Part shown: piece after piece, positions 1 to 7,703 of the stretch | How the letters are laid out: each line of letters begins with the position of its first letter | How positions within the stretch are numbered: the stretch's first letter is position 1 | From: Wansuia hejianensis | GTDB lineage: Bacteria > Bacillota > Clostridia > Lachnospirales > Lachnospiraceae | DNA: 64,000 nucleotides | Assembly: GCF_014337215.1 (NCBI RefSeq) | Contig: NZ_CP060635.1 | Coordinates: 1,315,501 to 1,379,500 of the forward strand | Direction of reading: 5' to 3' | Notes under the pieces: model-generated | Told to the model about the DNA's origin: nothing | The model's input: the letters and a program-made list of their open reading frames with translations, nothing else | Databases searched by the model: none | Position numbers and translations under genes: made by a program

Positions 1-521
1 GCAGTCAAAAAGCTCAGGCAGAAAAATCCCATCGTTCCCAATGCCATCGCTACGGTTTCCGACGTAACTATTCCGTTAACCGTACCCACCCCAAGCACTG
101 CTATCAGCACACAGACTACATAGGGAACCGCCGCTATGATAATTCCCGATAGATACTGTATTAGAAACAGCTGCCTTCTTCTCACCGCTATGCTGTGGTA
201 AAAATCTACCTTTTCCTTAGAATGAAGATATGCAAAGCCTGTCACTCCACAGAGTATAGCAGCCACCAGAACTGCTGCCATAATCATGCCGTTGGAAGGA
301 CCCAGCACTTGCTCGGCAGCAAGCTGCCGGTTCTGCTCAACCCAGACTTTCATTTGATTGGACGTCATATCTGTGAACTGGATGTGAAGCACATTTTCCA
401 GCCTCATCTGAAAGTTAATCGGCAGCAGAAAGGCATTGATAAAAAACATGAGAATCATCAACCAGCCGCGATGCCGGAGATTTTCTCTCAGCAGCTTAAA
501 AAAGGAGATTTTTGACGTCAT
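1..521 (-). CDS. ABC-2 type transporter permease, N-terminal part (runs off window)
   Basis: The reading frame is open from the ATG to the left edge, so only the first 173 residues are visible. A GGAGGTGG ribosome binding site lies 7-8 bases upstream and the start overlaps the end of the ATPase gene by 26 bp, implying coupled translation. The visible part has a hydrophobic segment near residues 17-35, a soluble loop, and further membrane segments near 77-95, 115-140 and 150-170. The segment KEKVDFYHSIAVRRRQLF after the second membrane stretch is the coupling-helix type seen in YtrC/YtrD-like permeases next to GntR-ATPase pairs. The substrate is unknown; cell-envelope stress or peptide antibiotic efflux is an inference from the family context. 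Confidence 0.8.
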   Translation of the reverse strand, partial: MTSKISFFKLLRENLRHRGWLMILMFFINAFLLPINFQMRLENVLHIQFTDMTSNQMKVWVEQNRQLAAEQVLGPSNGMIMAAVLVAAILCGVTGFAYLHSKEKVDFYHSIAVRRRQLFLIQYLSGIIIAAVPYVVCVLIAVLGVGTVNGIVTSETVAMALGTMGFFCLSFLT

Positions 522-1398
522 AACCTGCCACCTCCGTTTCACTGATGAAGATTTCTTCCAGAGACAACGGCAAAATTTCCGCAAACACCGGATGCTTGCT
601 GTTGACCCGTTCAAGAATTTCATTTCTGGTTCCTTTCGCCACAAGAAGCATCATGGAACCACGCCGTTCATACTGCATGACTGACAGCTCTTTTAAAAGC
701 TGCTCTTCCCTGACTGGATCACCGATGACACACTGTACTTTTTGTATGTGAAATTTCATATCCTCCAGGTTCTCTGAAAACAGGATTCCTCCCTTGTGGA
801 GCAGCCCCACATGGTCACAGATGTCCTCCAACTCCCGCAGATTATGAGAAGCGATTACCGGCGTAAAATCCCGGTTGATCAGCTCTACAGCAAAAATGCT
901 CTTCACAGCCTGGCGCATTACAGGGTCGAGACCGTCAAAGGTCTCGTCACACAACAGGTATTTTGTGTTCGTGCAGATGCCCAGGATGACAGACACCTGC
1001 TTCTGCATCCCCTTGGAAAACATTCGGATCTTCCTTCCCGTCTCCAGCCCGATCCTGGACGTCAGGCTTTCAAACCGCCTCATATCAAATTCTGGATAAA
1101 ACACCCGGTAGCTCTCAGCCATCAGCTTCGGCGTAGCATTGGGAAGAAAGAAAGCCGTGTCCGGCAGAAAACAGATATCACTTTTAACCTGTGGATTCTC
1201 AAACACCGGTTTATCATCCACAAAAACCTCTCCTTTATCCGGCTTCAGTACCCCTGCAATCATCCGAAGAAGCGTACTCTTGCCCGCGCCGTTCGTCCCG
1301 ACCACACCGAAGACTTCCCCTTCCCGGATCTCCGCACTCAGGTCCCTGACAGCCCTTATCTTGCCAAAACTCTTGTGCAGCCCCTTCAGCTTAATCAT
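496..1398 (-). CDS. ABC transporter ATP-binding protein (YtrB/EcsA-like)
   Basis: A 300-residue ABC ATPase. Walker A is GTNGAGKST at residues 34-42, with Thr where most relatives have Pro. The signature is degenerate (FSKGMQKQV), Walker B ends LLCDETFDGLDP, and the switch histidine is in the IASHNLRELED segment. The chosen ATG (MIKLKG) overlaps the GntR stop as ATGA; an upstream in-frame start would lie inside the regulator gene. The order regulator-ATPase-permease matches ytrA-ytrB-ytrC operons of Firmicutes, where the ATPase powers an ABC-2 exporter at the membrane. The roughly 90 residues after the nucleotide-binding domain resemble the C-terminal extension common in this subfamily. Substrate not determinable. 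Confidence 0.9.
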   Translation of the reverse strand: MIKLKGLHKSFGKIRAVRDLSAEIREGEVFGVVGTNGAGKSTLLRMIAGVLKPDKGEVFVDDKPVFENPQVKSDICFLPDTAFFLPNATPKLMAESYRVFYPEFDMRRFESLTSRIGLETGRKIRMFSKGMQKQVSVILGICTNTKYLLCDETFDGLDPVMRQAVKSIFAVELINRDFTPVIASHNLRELEDICDHVGLLHKGGILFSENLEDMKFHIQKVQCVIGDPVREEQLLKELSVMQYERRGSMMLLVAKGTRNEILERVNSKHPVFAEILPLSLEEIFISETEVAGYDVKNLLF

Positions 1399-1766
1399 AC
1401 ACGTACCTCCCCGTAAACCCGTCCTAGCGCCTGCATGCAATCCTCACGGGTGACTCCAAACTCTTTTCCCTCCAGAAGGCAATCCTCTAGCTTCTGGAAA
1501 CAGGCCTGCTTCTTCTTCTCCCTAACTGCCTGATTCCCCGTTACAAAGTTCCCCTTTCCTTTGACCGGGTAAATATAACCCTCCTGCTCCAGAATCACAT
1601 ATGCCTTCTGTATTGTATTCGGATTAATGGAGAGCTCCATCGCCATCTGTCTGACAGAAGGCATCTGGGAATCAGGCTCCAGCGCACCTTTGACGATCAG
1701 CAGCTCAAACCGGTCCACAATCTGTTCGTAGATTGGACGGCGGTCCTGATAATCAATGACAATCAT
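1395..1766 (-). CDS. GntR-family transcriptional regulator, YtrA subfamily
   Basis: A 123-residue protein with an N-terminal winged helix-turn-helix (PIYEQIVDRFELLIVKGAL, then MPSVRQMAMELSINPNTIQKAY) and only about 45 residues after it. Short GntR proteins of this shape are the YtrA type, which dimerise through a small helical C-terminus and usually repress their own ABC operon. It is first in a three-gene operon and overlaps the ATPase start by 4 bp. A 19-bp imperfect palindrome about 40 bp upstream overlaps the likely promoter and is the obvious binding site. The inducer is unknown. Confidence 0.9.
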   Translation of the reverse strand: MIVIDYQDRRPIYEQIVDRFELLIVKGALEPDSQMPSVRQMAMELSINPNTIQKAYVILEQEGYIYPVKGKGNFVTGNQAVREKKKQACFQKLEDCLLEGKEFGVTREDCMQALGRVYGEVRV

Positions 1767-1808
1767 GGTCTTATCTCCTTCCTTCCGATTTTACCCATCG
1801 TATCAACT

Positions 1809-1827
1809 GTACTATCTCACATAATAC
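1809..1827. promoter_or_regulatory. Candidate YtrA-type operator palindrome
   Basis: GTACTATCTCACATAATAC is symmetric at 14 of 19 positions, including both outer GTA/TAC ends. It overlaps the spacer and -10 region of the promoter reading into the GntR gene, the expected place for an autorepressor site. Confidence 0.6.
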
Positions 1828-1839
1828 ACCCTCTGTCAA
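1811..1839 (-). promoter_or_regulatory. Promoter of the GntR-ABC operon
   Basis: On the minus strand a perfect TTGACA is followed after 17 bp by GATAGT. The -10 is weak, which fits a repressed promoter. The start codon of the regulator lies about 45 bp downstream. Confidence 0.5.
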
Positions 1840-2055
1840 GTATCTTCTTATAGGAAGATATGGAAAGTTTGCGGGAAGTTGATGGATACCCGCTGCTTTT
1901 CTGGCCATTTCAAACGGTACAGCGGCCGCCAATCAGCTGCAATCGGCCAGTGGTTACTGTCTGAAGCTATACCGGCGGCACTTTCGTTGAATCTGGGTGA
2001 AACGTTTTAGACAAGCCTTTCGTCCGGGCAGCCAAAACCTCCTTCCACAACAACC
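1840..2055. other. Intergenic stretch with no supported feature
   Basis: Between the GntR promoter and the azlCD terminator no credible gene, RNA or repeat was seen on either strand. Confidence 0.5.
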
Positions 2056-2104
2056 AAAAATAAAAAAGCTGAAAACGTCATTCATCGCCTGACCATTCAG
2101 CTTT
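2056..2104 (-). terminator. Rho-independent terminator after azlCD
   Basis: Perfect 9-bp arms (AAAGCTGAA/TTCAGCTTT) enclose an inner GTCA/TGAC stem and, read on the minus strand, are followed by TTTTTTATTTTT. The hairpin begins 36 bp after the azlD stop. Confidence 0.75.
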
Positions 2105-2139
2105 CTATGCTTTTAACTCCTTGTTTTAAGCTTCTGCTC

Positions 2140-2469
2140 TTACAAAACTCTGATTAATATCATATAAACGAAAGTCCCTGCCGCTATGCTGATCAGTGTG
2201 TTTCTCTTCCACAGATGCAGCACGGCCACTACCGTCAGCGCCGCGAGCGTCGCAAGTAGGGTGCCTCCCGGCTGGAACAGAGCGTCTTTGATGCAGTAGA
2301 TGACCAGGATCGCAATAATGGCCGGCGGAAGCTTTTCAGCTACAGCCCGGACAACGGGAGGCATTTCCCGTTTTCCTCCGAAAAAGAGGAACGGAACCGC
2401 CCGGGTGAACACGGTAATTGCCGCCACAACTGCTATGATCAAAACAGACTGTGATACCGGTATCGTCAT
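2140..2469 (-). CDS. azlD: Branched-chain amino acid exporter small subunit, AzlD
   Basis: A 109-residue membrane protein with four hydrophobic segments. Motifs of the AzlD/YgaH family are visible: TRAVPFLFFGG near the N-terminus and LPPAIIAILVIYCIKD in the middle. AzlC-AzlD pairs (LIV-E family) export branched-chain amino acids and analogues such as azaleucine across the cytoplasmic membrane. The start is set by an ATGA overlap with the azlC stop; the longer frame upstream would lie within azlC. A terminator follows the gene. Confidence 0.9.
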   Translation of the reverse strand: MTIPVSQSVLIIAVVAAITVFTRAVPFLFFGGKREMPPVVRAVAEKLPPAIIAILVIYCIKDALFQPGGTLLATLAALTVVAVLHLWKRNTLISIAAGTFVYMILIRVL

Positions 2470-3218
2470 GGCGCTGCCTCCGTTCCGGCTTTGGGTCCGC
2501 CTTTTTTCTGCCGTTTCTGCCTGCCCGCAGCGGCGTTTAAGCCAGCGATGCTGACTACAGTCAATATCAGGGCGGGGAGCAGGAAGGCATCTGTCCCGAA
2601 CAGAAGCAGGCACACAAGAGCGGCAGCCCCTCCGATGAGAGCAGGTATCCGGATTGCCAGGCCCGAATCCCGTACCTGGTCGATCAGGATGACCGCAAAC
2701 AGTGCAGTCATGGAAAAATCAATTCCTGTAAAATCCAGTGGGATCAGCTGCCCCGCCAGAGCCCCTATCACGGATCCCACAATCCAGTAGGAGTGATCCA
2801 GCAGGGCGATCCAAAACCAGGATTCGTGGTTCGTTTCCCCTTCCACTGCCTCCTGTCCGCTGGAGCAGAGCAGGGAATAGGTTTCATCAGTCAGGGAAAA
2901 AATCATATACAGATATTTCTTCCCCATTTTTTTAAAGGATTCCACAAATGACAGCCCATAAAACATATGCCTGCAGTTGATGAATAATGTCATCATGGCT
3001 ACCGTCGGCAGGGCGGCCCCGGCGCTCAGAAGCGTCACCAGCACAAATTGCATAGAACCGGCATAGACCAGCAGGCTGATAAAGAATGCCCAGACCGCCG
3101 AATAGCCGGCCTGCTGAAGCAGGATGCCGAAGGCAAAGCCCAGAAACAGATAGCCGCACATAACAGGCAGCGATTTCTTAAATGCATACCGCAGGATGAT
3201 ACTGTGGTTTTTCTTCAT
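2466..3218 (-). CDS. azlC: Branched-chain amino acid exporter large subunit, AzlC
   Basis: A 250-residue integral membrane protein of the AzlC family. The N-terminal segment LPVMCGYLFLGFAFGILLQQAGY, the YAGSMQFV motif and the NCRHMFYGLSF motif are hallmarks. Six or seven hydrophobic helices are visible, and a short basic tail (RQKRQKKGGPK) follows the last one. A GGGGAG ribosome binding site supports the ATG. It is translationally coupled to azlD, with which it forms the exporter. The spacing of 24 bp after the sugar isomerase suggests the three genes may be cotranscribed. Confidence 0.92.
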   Translation of the reverse strand: MKKNHSIILRYAFKKSLPVMCGYLFLGFAFGILLQQAGYSAVWAFFISLLVYAGSMQFVLVTLLSAGAALPTVAMMTLFINCRHMFYGLSFVESFKKMGKKYLYMIFSLTDETYSLLCSSGQEAVEGETNHESWFWIALLDHSYWIVGSVIGALAGQLIPLDFTGIDFSMTALFAVILIDQVRDSGLAIRIPALIGGAAALVCLLLFGTDAFLLPALILTVVSIAGLNAAAGRQKRQKKGGPKAGTEAAP

Positions 3219-3242
3219 GATGTTTGCTCTCCCCTGCTGCCT

Positions 3243-3923
3243 CTAACGCGCCTCCGGATATTCCGTACACAGCAGGCGGTAAGGCTTTTCATCCTCTTCA
3301 ATCGCTGGGAAGCGGGGCATCTCCTCGTAAAAACGGTTATCATTCTCATCGTCGTTACACATGGATACCTCTCCGAGAAGAACCGGCCCTGTCCCTTCTT
3401 CCAGCGTAAAATCATGATACATATAAGGATAGATCGTGATGCTCTCTCCCGGACAGAGGCGCACCCGCTCTCCAGCCTGGACGGTAAACGCCCGTCCGTC
3501 ACAGTGGACCTCCACTGGCGTGTCTGCAAACCCTCCCTGTTCATCGGAATTATATACCTGGATCAGCACGTTGCCGCCGCCCCGGTTGATGATATCCTCC
3601 ATCTTATTCCAGTGGAAATGCATGGGAGACGCCTGGCCGGGCCGGAGAAACAGCAGCTTCTCCGCGTAAGTCTTCGTATATTTCGGCAGCTTCACGTTGC
3701 CGTTGCGCAGGGTGATCAGGGAGAAGCCCATCTCATTAAAACGGCCCAGGCCGTAATCCGTGATATCCCATCCCAGCATGTTGTCCCGGACTTCATCATA
3801 TTCGTGTCCTTTTTCCTGCCATTCCTCCGGCGTAAATCCGCAAAACGGCGGCAGCTCAAAACGGCAGCTCCGGATCATTGCTTCCATTTCCTTCAATGCT
3901 TTGTTAATCTCTGAACGTTTCAT
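3243..3923 (-). CDS. D-lyxose ketol-isomerase (cupin fold)
   Basis: A 226-residue cupin enzyme of the D-lyxose isomerase family (YdaE/COG3822), which interconverts D-lyxose and D-xylulose, often also mannose and fructose, using a divalent metal. The metal-binding set is visible: HFHWNKMEDIINRGGG supplies two His and a Glu, and YMYHDF supplies the third His. The start is chosen by a GGAGGAG ribosome binding site 6 bases ahead of ATG; an earlier in-frame ATG has none. No sugar kinase or transporter is adjacent, so the physiological sugar cannot be read from context. Confidence 0.85.
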   Translation of the reverse strand: MKRSEINKALKEMEAMIRSCRFELPPFCGFTPEEWQEKGHEYDEVRDNMLGWDITDYGLGRFNEMGFSLITLRNGNVKLPKYTKTYAEKLLFLRPGQASPMHFHWNKMEDIINRGGGNVLIQVYNSDEQGGFADTPVEVHCDGRAFTVQAGERVRLCPGESITIYPYMYHDFTLEEGTGPVLLGEVSMCNDDENDNRFYEEMPRFPAIEEDEKPYRLLCTEYPEAR

Positions 3924-4028
3924 ACCCTGCTCCTCCTGTCTAAGCATATGTGTCTGCCGGCACGGACAACCTCGTTCCTGAAAGATGGCCGCCGCCCGGA
4001 GCTTTCACAGTAAGCCTTTTCTGCTCCT

Positions 4029-5822
4029 TCACTCTTCCCTGCTGCAGACGGCTATCGCCAGCTCTTCCAGCTGCTTGCCGTCCACGGGCGCAGGCGCCTG
4101 AGTCATCAAACAGGATGCGTCCTTCACCTTCGGAAAGGCGATGACATCTCTGATAGAATCCTCCTGTGCCATCAGCATGACCAGACGGTCCAGGCCATAC
4201 GCCAGCCCTGCGTGGGGCGGGACACCATATTTAAAAGCGCTCAGCAGGAAGCTGAACTGCTCCCAGGCCTGTTCTTTCGTAAAGCCCAGAACTTCAAACA
4301 TCTTCTCCTGTATATCATTCTGGTGGATTCTGACCGAACCTCCGCCCAGCTCCGTCCCGTTCAGCACGATATCATAAGCCTTGGCCCGGACGCTGCCCGG
4401 ATCGGTATCGATCTTGTCCCAGTCTTCTTCCATAGGCATGGTAAACGGATGATGCATGGCCATAAAACGGTTCTCCTCATCGGACCACTCCAGAAGCGGG
4501 AACTCTGTAATCCATACAAAGCGGTACTCGTTCTTGTTCAGCAGCCCCATTTCCCCGGCCAGCTCCAGGCGCAGCGCGCCCAGCACGTTCCAGACGATCT
4601 TATTTCTGTCCGCCGCAAACAGGAGCAGATCCCCCGGCTGTCCGTCCATAGCCGTCACAAGAGCTGTCATTTCTTCTTCCTTCATAAACTTGGCAAAGGA
4701 GGATTTCAGCGTACCGTCCTCCTGAATAGCCGCATAAGCCAGCCCCTTCGCGCCGTATCCCTTTGCGAATTCCACCAGCTTGTCAATTTTTTTCCTCGGC
4801 ATACCGCCCTGTCTCTTGGCGTTGATCCCGCGCACAGAACCGTCCTTCAGCTCCAGGGCATTTTTAAACACGGCGAACTCACAGCCCTTCACAACCTCCG
4901 ATACGTTCACAAGCTCCATCCCGAATCGGAGATCCGGCTTATCAGAGCCGAAACGGTCCATGGCCTCCTGCCAGGACATGCGCTGGATCGGCAGCGGCAC
5001 ATCCACAGCCAGCACCTCCCTGAAAAGGTACGCCAACAGCCGTTCGTTAACATCCATCACATCCTCTGCGTCCACAAAAGACAGCTCCATATCGATCTGT
5101 GTGAATTCCGGCTGACGGTCGGCCCGCAGGTCCTCATCCCGGAAGCATCTGGCGATCTGGATATAGCGGTCATATCCCGAACACATCAGAAGCTGCTTGA
5201 AGAGCTGAGGAGACTGGGGCAGGGCGTAGAAGCTGCCCGGATGCACACGGCTGGGAACCAGGTAATCCCGTGCCCCCTCCGGAGTGCTCTTACCCAGCAT
5301 CGGCGTCTCAATCTCCAAAAAGCCTTCCCTGGCCATGAACTGACGTGTCAGCATCGCCACCTGGGAACGCATCATCAGGTTCCTCTGGATATCCGGGCGC
5401 CTCAGGTCCAGATAACGGTATTTCAGACGGATCTCTTCTTTTGTCTTACTATTCTCTTCTATTGGGAACGGCGGCGTCTCTGCCTCTGCCAAAATCCGCA
5501 GGTATTCCACCCGCACCTCCATCGTGCCTGTCGCCAGATTCTCATTAACCGCGCCGGAACGCCGCTCTACGGTACCAGTGACAGCGATTACGAACTCGCT
5601 GCGGAGCTTTCCCGCCTTCTCAAACCCTTCCCCGTCGATGCTGCCATTTTCAAAAATCAACTGCATGACGCCGGTCCGGTCTCTCAGGTCGACAAATATG
5701 ATTCCGCCTTTGTTGCGGCTTTTCTGCACCCATCCCATGAGTGTGACCTTAGCGCCGATTTCACGCTCCGTAACCTCCGCGCATCTGTGGGAACGATGCA
5801 TCCCCTTCATTGACTCAGCCAT
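4029..5822 (-). CDS. aspS: Aspartyl-tRNA synthetase
   Basis: A 597-residue class IIb synthetase of bacterial type. The N-terminal OB-fold anticodon domain (VTLMGWVQKSRNKGG, FVDLRDRTG) is followed by catalytic motif 2 (RCFRDEDLRADRQPEFTQID), the bacterial GAD insertion domain around residues 300-420, and motif 3 (GLAYGLDRLVMLM) near the C-terminus. It charges tRNA-Asp; many clostridia use this form also for tRNA-Asn when asparagine is made by amidation. A GGAGG site precedes the ATG. It is the last gene of the run from relA through hisS, 22 bp after hisS. No T-box leader was seen ahead of it. Confidence 0.97.
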   Translation of the reverse strand: MAESMKGMHRSHRCAEVTEREIGAKVTLMGWVQKSRNKGGIIFVDLRDRTGVMQLIFENGSIDGEGFEKAGKLRSEFVIAVTGTVERRSGAVNENLATGTMEVRVEYLRILAEAETPPFPIEENSKTKEEIRLKYRYLDLRRPDIQRNLMMRSQVAMLTRQFMAREGFLEIETPMLGKSTPEGARDYLVPSRVHPGSFYALPQSPQLFKQLLMCSGYDRYIQIARCFRDEDLRADRQPEFTQIDMELSFVDAEDVMDVNERLLAYLFREVLAVDVPLPIQRMSWQEAMDRFGSDKPDLRFGMELVNVSEVVKGCEFAVFKNALELKDGSVRGINAKRQGGMPRKKIDKLVEFAKGYGAKGLAYAAIQEDGTLKSSFAKFMKEEEMTALVTAMDGQPGDLLLFAADRNKIVWNVLGALRLELAGEMGLLNKNEYRFVWITEFPLLEWSDEENRFMAMHHPFTMPMEEDWDKIDTDPGSVRAKAYDIVLNGTELGGGSVRIHQNDIQEKMFEVLGFTKEQAWEQFSFLLSAFKYGVPPHAGLAYGLDRLVMLMAQEDSIRDVIAFPKVKDASCLMTQAPAPVDGKQLEELAIAVCSREE

Positions 5823-5844
5823 TTATTCTTCCTCCATCTCATCC

Positions 5845-7101
5845 TTACAGCCTGTCGGCGAAAATCTCTTCAATCTCCGTGTAGCCTTCCGCCTCCAGCT
5901 GCTCCTTCTGGAATTTCTTATTCTTTTTCATCACTGACAGGTTGACGGTACAGCCGTCCTTCCGTTCCTCCATGGCTCTTCCGATCACCCGCTCCATAGC
6001 CTCCGGGCTCAGGTTCTTGTCCAGCAGATATGCCTTCTTCCTGGAAATACCCGGAATCTGATAATTCCGCTCCAGAAGCAGCATGACAATCCTCTCAAAT
6101 CCTATGGAAAAACCGCAGGCTGGCACGTCCTGTCCCGTGAACTTGCCGATCATCTCATCATACCGCCCGCCGCCGCCGACACTCCCGCCGTACTCGTCCA
6201 TGGAAATCTCAAAAATCGGCCCTGTATAATAGGACATTCCCCGCACCAGCGTGGGATCGAAGGCAATTCTGAAATCCGCGTCCCTGGACGCGTCCACGCT
6301 GTCCATGATCGTGGTCAGCCCGTCCGCATAGGCGGGGTCCAGATAACCGGACAGCTTCTCCTTCACCAGCCGCACCCCGGCCGCGTCCGGTGTGATCACC
6401 CGGAACAGCTCCAGATATTTCTCCACAGCTTCCTTTGCAAAGCCTTCTTTTTCCAGCTCCTGGGCCACCCCATCCAGGCCGATCTTGTCCATCTTATCCA
6501 AAATGATAAACACAGTATCGTAAGCCTCCTCAGGGAAACCGCTGTATGCGGCCATGGCCTTCAGTATTCTCCGGTCATTGATCCGGATGGTAAAATTATG
6601 GAAATCCAGCTTGCCCAACAATGTGGTGGTGGCCAGGATCAATTCAATCTCCGCCAGATTGGTGGGCTCGCCCAGGATATCAATATCGCACTGCATAAAC
6701 TGGCGGAACCTTCCTCTCTGGGGGCGGTCAGCTCTCCAGACGTTCCCCATCTGCAACGCCTTGAAGGGTGAGGGCAGCTGGCTGGCATTGTTGGAATAAT
6801 ACCGGCACAACGGCACGGTAAGGTCATACCGGAGGCCGCTGTCTACCAGGTCTGCCTCTTCCTTGGCTTCTTCCAGCTTCAATTTCTCGCCTCTCTTCAG
6901 AATCTTGAAAATCAGCTTTTCATTCTCGCCGCCCTGCTTGCTGTTCAGATTCTCAATGTGCTCCACACAGGGAGTCTCCATAGAAGAAAACCCAAAATTC
7001 CTGTAGGTTTCCTTAATCAACCCGATCACATAGTCGCGGACTGCCATCTCCTGTGGCAAAATATCCTTCATGCCGGTCACCGGCTTTTTCTTCAACGTCA
7101 T
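5845..7101 (-). CDS. hisS: Histidyl-tRNA synthetase
   Basis: A 418-residue class II synthetase. Motif 2 (GNVWRADRPQRGRFRQF), the histidine-specific loop RGMSYYTG with the GGGGRYD segment, and motif 3 (GFSIGFERI) are all intact, followed by an anticodon-binding domain with the end SVMKKNKKFQKEQLEAEG. Length is normal. It begins 2 bp after the HD-GYP gene and is followed closely by aspS, the common Firmicutes hisS-aspS order. No upstream T-box was recognised, so regulation appears to come from the long upstream transcript. Confidence 0.97.
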   Translation of the reverse strand: MTLKKKPVTGMKDILPQEMAVRDYVIGLIKETYRNFGFSSMETPCVEHIENLNSKQGGENEKLIFKILKRGEKLKLEEAKEEADLVDSGLRYDLTVPLCRYYSNNASQLPSPFKALQMGNVWRADRPQRGRFRQFMQCDIDILGEPTNLAEIELILATTTLLGKLDFHNFTIRINDRRILKAMAAYSGFPEEAYDTVFIILDKMDKIGLDGVAQELEKEGFAKEAVEKYLELFRVITPDAAGVRLVKEKLSGYLDPAYADGLTTIMDSVDASRDADFRIAFDPTLVRGMSYYTGPIFEISMDEYGGSVGGGGRYDEMIGKFTGQDVPACGFSIGFERIVMLLLERNYQIPGISRKKAYLLDKNLSPEAMERVIGRAMEERKDGCTVNLSVMKKNKKFQKEQLEAEGYTEIEEIFADRL

Positions 7102-7103
7102 AA

Positions 7104-7703
7104 TTATCGCAGCTCTCCTCTCACATCCAATGTAATTTCAGGCAGCCGGATCTCACGGTCAGGATTGTCGTGAATCACCCGCATAAAAGCCAGAAACACT
7201 TTCATATCGTAATTCTTGATTTCATCGATCATCAGCTCCACAGCGGATTCCGGAGGAAAGGCACTGCGGTATGGCCGGTCGGAAATCAGCGCACAGAACA
7301 CATCACAGACCCTCAGAATCCTGGCTCCTACGGGAATATTGAGTCCTTCCAGGTTATAGGGATATCCGCTGCCGTCATAATTCTCATGATGGTACAGAAC
7401 GCTTTCACAGATTGAATCCGAATAACCCCTCTGCTTCAGGATCTGATATCCCTTCTGAGGATGCATCCGGACGTATTTCATCTCTTCCACCACCAGTGGA
7501 TGGCTCTGCAGCTCCGCTTCATGCATCAGATTCACTTTCCCGATGTCATGGAGCACGCCGGCCACTGCCAGTTCATGGCACTCCTCTTCCGGCAGTTCCA
7601 GTTCCCGGGCGATCTCGTGAGCCAGATTGCTCACCTGCATGCCGTGGGTCAACTGCTCCGAAAGGCTGTAACGCAATAAATGTTTTTGATTTTCATATTC
7701 CAT
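7104..7703 (-). CDS. HD-GYP type metal-dependent phosphohydrolase
   Basis: A 199-residue stand-alone HD domain. HDIGK (near residue 52) and the downstream HHENYDGSGYP block are the HD-GYP signature, associated in characterised members with cyclic-di-GMP hydrolysis. No receiver or sensor domain is fused to it. Its 5' end overlaps the hemZ stop by 11 bp and it ends 2 bp before hisS, so it is cotranscribed with translation and stress genes. Which nucleotide it cleaves, if any, is not shown by the sequence. Confidence 0.85.
   Translation of the reverse strand: MEYENQKHLLRYSLSEQLTHGMQVSNLAHEIARELELPEEECHELAVAGVLHDIGKVNLMHEAELQSHPLVVEEMKYVRMHPQKGYQILKQRGYSDSICESVLYHHENYDGSGYPYNLEGLNIPVGARILRVCDVFCALISDRPYRSAFPPESAVELMIDEIKNYDMKVFLAFMRVIHDNPDREIRLPEITLDVRGELR

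Noticed and set aside
3048..3914. 288-codon plus-strand frame
   Set aside because: Covers the azlC start and the lyxose isomerase on the opposite strand; no domain recognisable.
4212..5813. Long 533-codon plus-strand frame
   Set aside because: Antisense shadow of aspS with His/Arg/Leu-rich non-globular composition; aspS is certain on the other strand.
5823..7110. T-box riboswitch for hisS or aspS
   Set aside because: Intergenic gaps are 2 and 22 bp, too short for a T-box, and no conserved T-box sequence was seen upstream of the run.
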